Below are positions 17,781 through 25,953 of a stretch of 64,000 nt of DNA, in pieces. The stretch is from JADLBR01 sp020847615 (GTDB lineage Bacteria; Verrucomicrobiota; Verrucomicrobiia; JADLBR01), in NCBI GenBank assembly GCA_026646655.1, contig JAPKHT010000010.1, positions 1 to 64,000 on the forward strand, given 5' to 3'. The position numbers were made by a program, and so were the translations under genes. The notes under the pieces are model-generated. The model did not search any database, had not been told where the DNA came from, and saw only the letters and a program-made list of their open reading frames with translations. Within the stretch, counting starts at the first letter, position 1. Every line of letters starts with the position of its first letter.

Positions 17781-19232
17781 ATGCCAGAGACCATACACCT
17801 GCCCATCCTGAGGCTGGGCCGACCCTACCGGAGCATGGATCGGCTCGAGCTGGATGCGGGGGCGGTCCGCCTTGAGGTGAGCCTCGCGAATCCTGGCCTG
17901 ATCCGGCGGGACCTGATGGGGATCGCGTCGGCGCGCGCGGCATTGCGACGGCACAGTGCGGGGGCGCTGGCCGGGCATTGCCAGCGGGCGGCGGGGCTGT
18001 ATGTGGGGGGCGCATTGCCGTGGGGGGATGGCGGCGACCAGCAAGGGCCGGAGGACTACGTGCGGTCCCTGTCGGCGCTGACGGGACTGCCGCACACGCT
18101 GTGCCGGGCGAACATGCGCAAGGTGGGCGATGCCTTGGCGAACATGCCCGCGGTCATCGCCGGGCTGACGCGCGGCTTGCCACTGGAAATCTTCGACACG
18201 GGCGTGACGATGCGGGACGGGTTGGCGGTAAACTACTATCCCGCGGCGGAGAGCCTCGGCGTGGCCCTGCCGAGCAACTCGCCCGGCGTGAATTCGCTGT
18301 GGTTGCCCGCGACGGTTTTCAAGGTGCCGGTGCTGCTGAAGCCCGGTCGGGAGGACCCGCTGACCCCCTACCGTCTGATCCAGGCCCTGATCGCGGCCGG
18401 GTTTCCGGGCGAGGCCCTGGGGTTCTATCCGACGACGCACGAGGGGGGGGACGCGCTCCTGCTCGCCTGTGGTCGAGGCATTGCCTTCGGCAGCGACGCG
18501 ACCGTGCGGCGCTACGAGCAGTTTGAGGGCATACAGGTGCACGGCACGGGGCGCAGCAAGGTGCTGCTAGGGGCGGATTGGCTGGATCGGTGGGAGGATC
18601 ACCTCGGCGTGCTGGTGGAGTCGATCAGCGCGAACGGCGGGCGGAGCTGCATCAACGCCTCGGCCCTGTTCGTGCCGGGTCGGCGCGACGAGATAGCCGA
18701 TGCCTTGGCGCGGCGGCTCGCGGCGATTGAACCGATGGCGCGCGACCATCCGGAGGCCCTGCTGTGCGGATTCGCGAACCCAGAACAGGCGCGGGCCATC
18801 GACGCGCGGATCGAGGCGCATTTGCAGGAACCCGGCGCGGAGGATGTGACGGCGCGACATCGCAAGGGTCCCCGGTTGGTCGAGGCGCACGGCCAGACAT
18901 TCCTGCGGCCTACGCTCGTGGTCTGCGATGATCCGGGACACCCGCTGGCGAACACCGAGTTCATGTTCCCCTACGCGAGCCTGGTGGAGATGCCGGTCGG
19001 GCGGATGTTGCCGTCCCTCGGCCCGACCCTGGTGGTCTCGGCGCTGACGGGAGACGCAGAATGGATTCGCGATCTCGTGAACTGCCCGTCCATCGACCGC
19101 CTCAATATCGGGGCGTATCCGACCAACCGCGTCCAGTGGGAGCAGCCGCACGAGGGCAACCTGTTCGAGCTTCTCTTTCAGCGGAGGGCACTCCAGGGCG
19201 ACCTCGGCGCGCTGGGGCGCGCTGCGGCCTGA
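17781..19232 (+). CDS. LuxC/aldehyde-dehydrogenase-like acyl reductase
   Basis: A 483-residue aldehyde dehydrogenase superfamily protein. ALPSNSPGVNSLW at about 163-175 corresponds to the substrate/cofactor Asn loop (Asn166), VLLKPG at 184-189 to the NAD(P)-binding Lys (Lys187), and SISANGGRSCINAS holds the catalytic Cys290. Length and the preceding LuxE-like gene suggest an acyl-CoA or acyl-enzyme reductase of LuxC type, making an aldehyde from an activated acid; ordinary aldehyde oxidation cannot be excluded. ATG 17781 is preferred to GTG 17754 because GGGAGG lies 6 bases upstream. The genes on both sides are 38 and 37 bp away, so they are likely one transcript. Confidence 0.75.
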   Translation: MPETIHLPILRLGRPYRSMDRLELDAGAVRLEVSLANPGLIRRDLMGIASARAALRRHSAGALAGHCQRAAGLYVGGALPWGDGGDQQGPEDYVRSLSALTGLPHTLCRANMRKVGDALANMPAVIAGLTRGLPLEIFDTGVTMRDGLAVNYYPAAESLGVALPSNSPGVNSLWLPATVFKVPVLLKPGREDPLTPYRLIQALIAAGFPGEALGFYPTTHEGGDALLLACGRGIAFGSDATVRRYEQFEGIQVHGTGRSKVLLGADWLDRWEDHLGVLVESISANGGRSCINASALFVPGRRDEIADALARRLAAIEPMARDHPEALLCGFANPEQARAIDARIEAHLQEPGAEDVTARHRKGPRLVEAHGQTFLRPTLVVCDDPGHPLANTEFMFPYASLVEMPVGRMLPSLGPTLVVSALTGDAEWIRDLVNCPSIDRLNIGAYPTNRVQWEQPHEGNLFELLFQRRALQGDLGALGRAAA

Positions 19233-19269
19233 GGGGATGGGGCGGTCCGGGCGCGGAGGCGACATCGCC

Positions 19270-20418
19270 ATGGAAGGCAGCGCGAGATTTGAGACACGGC
19301 CCTCCCCCCGCCTGATTTGTGGCTGCGGGTCAATCGAGCAACTGCCGATTCTCGTGGGGGAATTGGGCGGGCGACGCCCGCTGATCGTCACGGATGGCGG
19401 CATCGTGGCCGCGGGTCACCCGGGGCGCGCGGTGGCGGCCTTCGAGAATGCCGGGATCCCATGCGCGATCTATGATGCGGTTCAGGTGAACCCCACCGAG
19501 TCCGACGTTGCGGCGTGCCGAGATTTTGCCGTTGGCCGGGGTGTCGATTGCCTGATTGGCCTTGGCGGTGGCAGTAGCATGGACACGGCCAAGGGATGCC
19601 TCTTCCTTCTCGCCGAGGGCGGGGCCATGCGCGATCACCGGGGTTATGGCAGGGCGAGGCGACCATTTTTACCCCTCGTTGCCGTGCCGACGACGGCGGG
19701 CACCGGCAGCGAGTGCCAGTCGTATGCCGTGGTGAGCCGGGACGATACGCACGAGAAGATGGCCTGTGGTGCGCCTCAGGCGCTCGCGCGCATCGCGGTC
19801 CTGGACCCGGAACTGACGGTGTCGCAGCCGCCCCGGGTGGCGGTGCTCACGGGCCTGGACGCGATCGCGCACGCGGTGGAGTCGGCGGTGTGCAATAGGA
19901 GAAATCCGCTCTCCTCGGTCTATTCGCTGGAGGCTTTTCGGTACCTGGCCGGCGCGGTTGGCGCGGTGATCGCGGGCGAGGCGACGATGGCGCATAGGCT
20001 GCGGATGCAGCTGGGGGCCGCATTCTCGGGGCTGGCCATCGAGAACAGCATGCTCGGCGCGGCGCACGCCAGCGCAAATCCGCTGACGGCCCGGTATGGC
20101 GTGACGCACGGTTGCGCGGTGGCGCGGATGTTGCCTGGCGTCGTCCGGTTCAATCGGCGGGACCCCGGCGCTGGAACCATATACGATCAGTTGGCGAAAC
20201 TTCTCCCGGCCGGTTCGTGCGACAGGCTCGAGGAGTGGCTCGAGGGACTCGTTCGTGCGGCGGGACTGGAGCGTCTGGCGGCGTTCGGGGTGCGGGAGGA
20301 GGATATCGCGGCCATGGCCGGGGAGGCGTCTCGCCAGTGGACCGCCAAATTCAATCCCCGGGCCTTGCAAACGGACGATTTTGTCGAACTCTATTGCGAG
20401 GCATTGGCTTCGTCTTGA
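19270..20418 (+). CDS. Iron-containing (group III) alcohol dehydrogenase
   Basis: A 382-residue Fe-ADH. The nucleotide-binding motif GLGGGSSMDTAKG is intact, followed by VPTTAGTGSE. Candidate metal ligands are the Asp and His in TGLDAIAHAVES and two His in AHASANPLTARYGVTHGCAV. Such enzymes interconvert aldehydes and alcohols with NAD(P)H. After the LuxE/LuxC-like pair it would take the aldehyde on to an alcohol. I chose ATG 19270 (MEGSARFETRP) because GGAGG sits 9 bases before it; the frame extends to an ATG at 19237 with poorer spacing. Confidence 0.88.
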   Translation: MEGSARFETRPSPRLICGCGSIEQLPILVGELGGRRPLIVTDGGIVAAGHPGRAVAAFENAGIPCAIYDAVQVNPTESDVAACRDFAVGRGVDCLIGLGGGSSMDTAKGCLFLLAEGGAMRDHRGYGRARRPFLPLVAVPTTAGTGSECQSYAVVSRDDTHEKMACGAPQALARIAVLDPELTVSQPPRVAVLTGLDAIAHAVESAVCNRRNPLSSVYSLEAFRYLAGAVGAVIAGEATMAHRLRMQLGAAFSGLAIENSMLGAAHASANPLTARYGVTHGCAVARMLPGVVRFNRRDPGAGTIYDQLAKLLPAGSCDRLEEWLEGLVRAAGLERLAAFGVREEDIAAMAGEASRQWTAKFNPRALQTDDFVELYCEALASS

Positions 20419-20433
20419 CACGTATATTTGCAA

Positions 20434-21648
20434 ATGAGCCACACCCGTAAACCGCCGGTCATTCGAATTGCCGGGAGCGTCTCGGCGGCCGCGGTGTGGT
20501 GTGGCCTGGGACTTCTTGCTGCGGGGTGCGGGCCGGCATCGAAGGGGGCGGCGGGTGCGGGGCGCCCGGCCCTGGTGTCGGCATGGCCCATGTTCGGCGG
20601 GGGTCCACAGCTGCGGGGCGCGGTCGCTGACGCGGTGCCCCGTGATCCGGTGGTTGCATGGACGCTTGAGGCCGGATCGCGGATTGACGCGGGCGCGGCG
20701 ATCGCCGGTGACGTCGTCTACGTGGGCTGCCGGGCGGGCACGGTCTTTGCGCTTGCGCTGGCCGATGGGCGTGAGCTCTGGCGGCGGTCGCTTGGCGGGG
20801 CGGTCGGGGGGACGCCGGCGGTCGGGCGCGACGCACTTTTCGTGGGCTGCGAGGACGGCGAGGTGCGCGCGCTTGATCGTGCCACGGGGGACCAGCGATG
20901 GCACTTCCCGACGGCCAAGAAGGTGAGCGCCGGCCCTACGGTCTTCTCGGATCCCAGGACGGGCGAAGAACGGGTTCTCATCAACGGCTATGATGGCGTG
21001 GCGCGCTGTCTTCGCGCCCGGGACGCGCGACTGCTGTGGTCGTATGCCACGGATGAGCCGCTGAACGGATCGGCGGCGGTGGTCGATGGGAGATTCGCGG
21101 TGTTTGGGGGGTGTGATGCGCGGGTGCACGTGGTCGAATTGGAGACGGGCTCGGGCGTCGCCAAGATACGGACGCCGGCGCAGATACCTTCATCAGTCGC
21201 CACCCTTGGGCTGTTCGGCTACTTTGGGAGCTACGCCCATCAGGTGATGGCGGTGCGCATCGATGGGGGAGCGATCGCATGGACCTACGAGGATCGCGCA
21301 TTCCCGTTCTTCGGTTCGCCGGCGGTGGACGGGGCCCGGGTCTACATCGGCTCGCGGGACAAGCACATGCACGCCATCGACCGGGTCACGGGTAAGGCGG
21401 CGTGGAAGTTTCGGGCCGGCGGGCGGATCGATGGCGCGCCGGTGGTGTTTAGCGATGCGGTGGTGTTCGGTTCGTCCGATGGCCGCCTGTACGCGGTGGG
21501 ACACGGCAGGGGTGAGATCCTGTGGCAGATGGACCTCGGCTCGTCGTTGTCCTCCGCGTCGCCGGCCTACGCGAAGGGGACCCTGGTGGTGGGGACCGAG
21601 GGTGGCGTGGTGTACGCACTGCGCTCCACGGAGGCATCTCGAACATGA
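20434..21648 (+). CDS. PQQ-like beta-propeller lipoprotein
   Basis: A 404-residue protein with a lipoprotein signal: the lipobox LAAGC follows a hydrophobic stretch at about residues 16-31, so it is probably anchored in a membrane facing the periplasm. The body is a BamB/PQQ-type propeller, with blades such as VFALALADGRELWRRSL, VRALDRATGDQRWHFP, MHAIDRVTGKAAWKFRAG and LYAVGHGRGEILWQMDL. BamB itself belongs to outer membrane protein assembly, but this gene sits inside a metabolic operon and overlaps the radical SAM gene by ATGA, which suggests a pathway-specific role. Start ATG 20434 is preferred to an in-frame TTG six bases upstream. Confidence 0.82.
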   Translation: MSHTRKPPVIRIAGSVSAAAVWCGLGLLAAGCGPASKGAAGAGRPALVSAWPMFGGGPQLRGAVADAVPRDPVVAWTLEAGSRIDAGAAIAGDVVYVGCRAGTVFALALADGRELWRRSLGGAVGGTPAVGRDALFVGCEDGEVRALDRATGDQRWHFPTAKKVSAGPTVFSDPRTGEERVLINGYDGVARCLRARDARLLWSYATDEPLNGSAAVVDGRFAVFGGCDARVHVVELETGSGVAKIRTPAQIPSSVATLGLFGYFGSYAHQVMAVRIDGGAIAWTYEDRAFPFFGSPAVDGARVYIGSRDKHMHAIDRVTGKAAWKFRAGGRIDGAPVVFSDAVVFGSSDGRLYAVGHGRGEILWQMDLGSSLSSASPAYAKGTLVVGTEGGVVYALRSTEASRT

Positions 21649-22985
21649 GCGCGGACGCACATCCCATCCCATCGCATGCCGGGCCGAGGGCGACCCGCGC
21701 GGGCAACTACTTTGTCTCAAACTATCCACCATTCTCATTCTGGTCCGAGGAGCAGATCCCGGCCGTGGCCGAGGCGCTCCGGTCGCGTCCCGCGCGCGAG
21801 GATACGCCGCTCGGGTTGTATCACCACATCCCGTTCTGCCGAAAGCGATGCCACTTTTGCTATTTTCGTGTCTACACCGACAAGAGCGCGCGGGATATCC
21901 AGGATTATCTGGATTGCACGGTGGAGGAATTGGTGCGCCTGGCGCGGATGCCCCTGATCGAGGGCCGGAAGCCCCACTTCGTCTACTTCGGCGGGGGCAC
22001 GCCATCCTATCTCTCCGCCAACCAGCTGGGCGAGCTCGCCGACCGGATGAAGGGGATCCTCTCTTGGGATTCCGCCGCGGAGGTGGCGTTCGAGTGCGAG
22101 CCGGGAACCCTGGGGCCGGGAAAGGTCGAGGCGATCAAGCGGATCGGCGTCACGCGGCTGAGCCTGGGGATCGAGAATTTCGACGATGCCGTCCTGGAGC
22201 TGAATGGGCGGGCGCATCACTCCGCGGAGATCTATCGCGCGTACGAAAGGGCGAGGCACGAGGGATTCGAGCAGATCAACATCGACCTGATCGCGGGCAT
22301 GCTGGGCGAGACCGAGGCCAACTGGCAACGGAACATCGAGCGGACGCTGGCGCTGCGCCCGGACAGCGTGACGATCTACCAGATGGAGATCCCGTACAAT
22401 ACGACCATCTACAAGGAGATGCGCGCGTCCGGCAAGCTCGAGGCGCCCGTGGCGGACTGGCAGACAAAGCGAAGATGGGTCAAGGAGGCGTTCGCGGCGC
22501 TGGAGGCAGGGGGCTATCACATCGGCAGCGGCTACACGGCCGTGCTCAATCCTGGGCGCACGCGTTTCATTTACCGCGACGAGCTGTGGCGCGGGGCAGA
22601 CCTGCTCGGGGTCGGGGTCGCCTCGTTCTCGCATGCGGCGGGCGTGCACTACCAGAATCTGACGGAGATCGCCCCATACATCGCCGCGGTGCGCCGGGGT
22701 GACCAGCCGCTGCAGCGCGCTTTTCGCACGACGCCGGAGGAGCGCATGATCCGCGAGTTCATCCTGCAGATGAAGCTGGGGCGCGTCGATTCCGGCTATT
22801 TCCTTGCGAAGTTCGGTGCGGACGTCCTGGGGCGATTCGGCGGGATCCTTCGCGATCTCGGGGCGGAGGGTCTCTTGTCGATCGAGGGTGGAGACATTGT
22901 CCTCTCCCGGGACGGCCTGCTCTGCGTGGACAACCTGCTGCACGACTTCTTTCTCCCGCAGCACAAGACCGACAAGCTCGTGTGA
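21645..22985 (+). CDS. HemN-like radical SAM enzyme
   Basis: A 446-residue radical S-adenosylmethionine enzyme of the HemN/HemW family. The iron-sulfur cluster motif is HIPFCRKRCHFCYF, with Cys65, Cys69 and Cys72 (C-x3-C-x2-C). SAM-binding segments include YFGGGTPSYLS and a GIENFDDAVLELNGR block, and the C-terminal HemN-type domain (TTPEERMIREFILQMKLGRVD) is present. HemN makes protoporphyrinogen, but many relatives are haem chaperones, methyltransferases or cyclopropanases. The context here (chorismate-lyase-like, thioesterase and CoA-ligase genes) argues for a pathway-specific modification and not for haem synthesis. Start ATG 21645 has GGAGG ten bases upstream and overlaps the lipoprotein stop. 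Confidence 0.85.
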   Translation: MSADAHPIPSHAGPRATRAGNYFVSNYPPFSFWSEEQIPAVAEALRSRPAREDTPLGLYHHIPFCRKRCHFCYFRVYTDKSARDIQDYLDCTVEELVRLARMPLIEGRKPHFVYFGGGTPSYLSANQLGELADRMKGILSWDSAAEVAFECEPGTLGPGKVEAIKRIGVTRLSLGIENFDDAVLELNGRAHHSAEIYRAYERARHEGFEQINIDLIAGMLGETEANWQRNIERTLALRPDSVTIYQMEIPYNTTIYKEMRASGKLEAPVADWQTKRRWVKEAFAALEAGGYHIGSGYTAVLNPGRTRFIYRDELWRGADLLGVGVASFSHAAGVHYQNLTEIAPYIAAVRRGDQPLQRAFRTTPEERMIREFILQMKLGRVDSGYFLAKFGADVLGRFGGILRDLGAEGLLSIEGGDIVLSRDGLLCVDNLLHDFFLPQHKTDKLV

Positions 22986-23001
22986 TGACGGGGGCATCGG
23001 A

Positions 23002-23562
23002 ATGATGAGCGCGGCATGCCAGATCGATCACGCGGAGATCCCGGCCACGCTCCGGGACTTCATGGGTGGCGGGAGGATCGATCTGGATCGGCTGCATTGG
23101 CTGGAGGGGGGCTGGGTGCCGCAGCCGTATCGGGACCTGCTAGTGCACCAGCGGGAGATGACACCGACCCTGGAGGCGTTCCATCGGGACACGTTGCGAT
23201 TGGATGTGCTGCGGGCCGTCGAGACGGGGACGGGCGAATACCTGCGGGAGGTGCTGCTGTTCACCGCACGATTGGGTCGTCCGGTGGTCTACGGCGTGAT
23301 CGAGATCTACCTGGGGCGATTCACGGCCACGGAGGCCGATGTGATCCGAGGCGGACAGGAGCCCTTTGGGCGCATACTCATTCGCGGGGGGAGGTACACG
23401 ATCAGTCGGCCCATCGGCTTTTTCCGATATGACGCGGCTTTCCCCTACGCCGGCCTGCCATCGGGAGTATGCTACGGGCGGTACAACCAGCTGTGGGATG
23501 AGGGCGAGGCGCCGCTCGCGACGATATTCGAGATCATGGCACCCCTGCCGGACGATGGCTGA
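23002..23562 (+). CDS. Chorismate-lyase-like (UbiC/DUF98 type) protein
   Basis: A 186-residue cytoplasmic protein with the layout of the chorismate pyruvate-lyase fold: RDLLVHQREMTPTLEAFH near the N-terminus, a central LREVLLFTARLGRPVVYGVIEIYLGRF strand pair containing a candidate substrate Arg, then EPFGRILIR and a final FEIMAPLPDD strand carrying a candidate catalytic Glu. Family members release pyruvate from chorismate to give 4-hydroxybenzoate (or 3-hydroxybenzoate in some relatives). Length fits UbiC/DUF98. It starts 16 bp after the radical SAM gene and precedes a 4-hydroxybenzoyl-CoA-type thioesterase, which strengthens the reading. Identification is from pattern recognition only; the regiochemistry is unknown. 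Confidence 0.65.
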   Translation: MMSAACQIDHAEIPATLRDFMGGGRIDLDRLHWLEGGWVPQPYRDLLVHQREMTPTLEAFHRDTLRLDVLRAVETGTGEYLREVLLFTARLGRPVVYGVIEIYLGRFTATEADVIRGGQEPFGRILIRGGRYTISRPIGFFRYDAAFPYAGLPSGVCYGRYNQLWDEGEAPLATIFEIMAPLPDDG

Positions 23563-23623
23563 GGGCTGGCAAGCGCGTTGAAAATGGCGGTTTCCGTTTC
23601 AAATTGGAGTCTGAGTTTTACCC

Positions 23624-24112
23624 ATGCCTAGGTCCAGGAGAGATGCGGCGGAAGGAGAGCCCTTCTGCTTTGAGTACGAGCGCCGGGTGCAGTTCGCGGA
23701 CACCGACATGGCTGGAATCGTGCATTTCGCCACCTATTACCGGTACATGGAGGAGGCGGAGCACGCGTTCTTTCGTTCGCTGGGGGAGACGGTGCACGCC
23801 CGCGAGGGGCTGGGTGGGCTGGGCTGGCCACGCCTGCACGCGTCCTGCGATTTCTGGGGGCCAATCCGGTTTGAGGACCGCGTGCGCATCCGCGTGTCGC
23901 TCCATGAGATTCGCGCGAAGACCGTGCGCTACCATCACAACTTCTGGCTGGCGGGTCCCGGGGGCGATGGGCTGGTGGCGTCGGGATCCGTCGTGACAAT
24001 ATGCGTCCGACTCGATGCGGAGACCGGTCGGATGCAGGGCATCCCAATACCCGATTCGTTGCGGGCCAAGCTGGAGGCCGCGCGGCAGAACTCCATCTCG
24101 ATGAGAACGTGA
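23624..24112 (+). CDS. 4HBT-family acyl-CoA thioesterase
   Basis: A 162-residue hotdog-fold thioesterase of the YbgC / 4-hydroxybenzoyl-CoA thioesterase family. The signature is VQFADTDMAGIVHFATYYRY, in which the second Asp (DTD) is the likely catalytic acid, followed by the long hotdog helix YMEEAEHAFFRSLG. The remaining strands (RVRIRVSLHEIRAKTVRYHHNF) are complete. It would hydrolyse an aryl- or acyl-CoA or a carrier-bound thioester. The chorismate-lyase-like gene lies 61 bp upstream and a CoA-ligase-like gene two genes downstream, so an aromatic thioester is the likely substrate by inference. Confidence 0.85.
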   Translation: MPRSRRDAAEGEPFCFEYERRVQFADTDMAGIVHFATYYRYMEEAEHAFFRSLGETVHAREGLGGLGWPRLHASCDFWGPIRFEDRVRIRVSLHEIRAKTVRYHHNFWLAGPGGDGLVASGSVVTICVRLDAETGRMQGIPIPDSLRAKLEAARQNSISMRT

Positions 24113-24126
24113 ATTCACACAGATCC

Positions 24127-24636
24127 ATGAACTGGCTTCTCTTTGCATTGCTGACCGTGGCCACGTGGGGGCTCTATGGGGTTTTCCTGCACAGCGGGCA
24201 GGTGGCGATGCAGGACCCGCAGTTTGGCCGCTACAAGGCATTCCTGTTCGTGGGCATCGCGTATTTCATCACGGCGGTGCTGGCTCCGCTGATCCTGCTA
24301 AAGATGACGGGTTCCGATTGGAGTTTTCCGGCGAAAGGAGTCTGGCTGTCCATCGTGGCGGGGACCCTTGGTTCGATCGGGGCGTTTGGGGTGCTGCTGG
24401 CCTTTGGGGCGAAGGGAACGCCGAGCGTCGTGATGTCGATCGTCTTTGCGGGCGCGCCCATCGTGAATGCGGTCGTGGCGACGGCGCTCCATCCGCCGAA
24501 GGGAGGTTTCGCGGCGATCCCTTGGCCCTTTTTTCTGGGCATCGTGCTGGCTGCCTTGGGCGGGTGCCTGGTCACGCTGTACAAGCCCGGTCCGTCGGCG
24601 CCGGCGGCGCATCGGACGCACATGGAGAGCCGTTGA
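24127..24636 (+). CDS. Small EamA/DMT-type membrane transporter-like protein
   Basis: A 169-residue integral membrane protein with about five hydrophobic segments (residues 3-20, 38-60, 70-95, 100-118 and 130-152). It opens with a WLLFALLTVATWGLYGVFLH helix. The pattern and the GAKGTPSVVMSIVFAGAPIVNAV segment resemble half of an EamA/drug-metabolite transporter, which normally has ten helices. It may act as a dimer, like small DMT pairs. Its position, 14 bp after the thioesterase and 68 bp before the ligase, suggests export or membrane handling of the pathway product. Family assignment is moderate. Confidence 0.65.
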   Translation: MNWLLFALLTVATWGLYGVFLHSGQVAMQDPQFGRYKAFLFVGIAYFITAVLAPLILLKMTGSDWSFPAKGVWLSIVAGTLGSIGAFGVLLAFGAKGTPSVVMSIVFAGAPIVNAVVATALHPPKGGFAAIPWPFFLGIVLAALGGCLVTLYKPGPSAPAAHRTHMESR

Positions 24637-24704
24637 CCCGAGGTGTGGGGCGGGGTGTCGCGTGGCGTGGGTGGCGAGCGGAGAGCGGGGAGGTTAGATA
24701 GTTC

Positions 24705-25943
24705 GTGGATGAGCAACTGGATGCGCTGAATCGGCTGATCGCCCGCATCGTCGGAGGCAATGTTTTCTATCGGCGGAAGCTCGCCTCCTGTGGCGGTGAG
24801 GGTGGATTCGAGAGCCTGGAGGATTATGTCGGGCGGATGCCATTCACGACCAAGGAGGAGCTGTCGCGGGACCAGGAGGCGAATCCGCCCTATGGCAGTG
24901 CGCTCACTTACCCTTTGGAGCGCTACACGCGGGTTCACCAGACCAGCGGGACCGGCGGTCGGCCGCTGGTGTGGATGGATGACCCGGAGAGCTGGCAGGG
25001 CCTGGTCGAGAACTGGAAGGAGGTCTGGTGCGCGGCGGGCGCCCGGGCGGGGGAGGGGGCGCTGTTCGCGTTTTCCTTCGGCCCATTCCTGGGTTTCTGG
25101 ACATCTTTCGAGGCGGCGTGCCAGTTGGGCATCCGGGCGTATCCGGGGGGCGGCATGAGTTCGGCTGATCGGGTCCGCGCACTGCTCACGCACCCGATCG
25201 CGCACCTCTGTTGTACGCCCACATACGCGATGCGCCTCGCGGAGGTCGCAGAGGCCGAGGGGTTGCCTCTGGGTGAGTGCGGGGTCGAGCGCCTGATGGT
25301 CGCCGGGGAGCCCGGTGGGAGCGTGCCGGAGGTACGCGCGCGGCTTGAGGCCGCATGGCCCAGGGCGCGAGTGTTTGATCACCATGGGATGACGGAGGTG
25401 GGGCCGGTGAGCTACCAGGATCCGGGGCGACCCAATCGCCTGCGCCTGATGCACGGGGCCTATCTGTGTGAGGTGGTGCGTCCGGATTCGACCGTGGCGG
25501 TATCCCCCGGGGAGACGGGGGAACTGGTCTTGACGACGCTGAAGCGGGTGGGCTCGCCGCTCCTGCGCTATCGCACGGGCGACCTCGTGCGGCCCGTTGC
25601 GATTCCGGGTGAGGACGCGCGCGCTTTCGCGCTCGAGGGCGGCATACTCGGGCGCGTCGACGACATGCTGATCGTGCGCGGCGTCAATGTCTACCCGAGC
25701 GCGATCGATGCCGTCGTCCGCTCGGTCGGGGGCGTGACGGAGTATCGGGTGGAGGTGGATCGCTCGCGCGCTCTCCCGGAGGTCACGATCCGCATCGAGA
25801 CGGCAGGGGACCCGGGAACCGTGGCCGAGTTGCAGAAGCGCCTGAGGACGGCTTTCGAGATGAGGATGCCGGTCGAGGTGGTTCCCGCGGGGACGTTGCC
25901 CCGGTTCGAGATGAAGGCGCGGCGGTGGCACGTGGTGCGGTGA
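24705..25943 (+). CDS. Phenylacetate-CoA ligase (PaaK)-like AMP-binding enzyme
   Basis: A 412-residue adenylate-forming enzyme. The motifs appear in order: HQTSGTGGRPLVW (phosphate loop), HHGMTEVGPVSY, then LRYRTGDLVRP and GRVDDMLIVRGVNVYPSAI at the hinge to the C-terminal domain, and a terminal PRFEMKARRW with the candidate catalytic Lys. This matches PaaK and related aryl-CoA ligases in length and order. With the chorismate-lyase-like and 4HBT genes beside it, hydroxybenzoate is a reasonable substrate, but that is inference. GTG 24705 is taken as the start, with GGGGAGG 11 bases upstream; ATG 24709 is out of frame. It is the last gene of the + strand run. Confidence 0.85.
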   Translation: MDEQLDALNRLIARIVGGNVFYRRKLASCGGEGGFESLEDYVGRMPFTTKEELSRDQEANPPYGSALTYPLERYTRVHQTSGTGGRPLVWMDDPESWQGLVENWKEVWCAAGARAGEGALFAFSFGPFLGFWTSFEAACQLGIRAYPGGGMSSADRVRALLTHPIAHLCCTPTYAMRLAEVAEAEGLPLGECGVERLMVAGEPGGSVPEVRARLEAAWPRARVFDHHGMTEVGPVSYQDPGRPNRLRLMHGAYLCEVVRPDSTVAVSPGETGELVLTTLKRVGSPLLRYRTGDLVRPVAIPGEDARAFALEGGILGRVDDMLIVRGVNVYPSAIDAVVRSVGGVTEYRVEVDRSRALPEVTIRIETAGDPGTVAELQKRLRTAFEMRMPVEVVPAGTLPRFEMKARRWHVVR

Positions 25944-25953
25944 CGAGGTGGCC

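Noticed and set aside
21645..22985. Annotation as coproporphyrinogen dehydrogenase HemN in haem synthesis
   Set aside because: No other haem genes are nearby, and the operon context is aromatic acid metabolism. The HemN-like fold is shared by many unrelated enzymes.
23567..23583. Possible sigma-54 promoter before the thioesterase gene (CTGGCAAGCGCGTTGAA)
   Set aside because: The invariant GC of the -12 element is GA here, which normally abolishes function.
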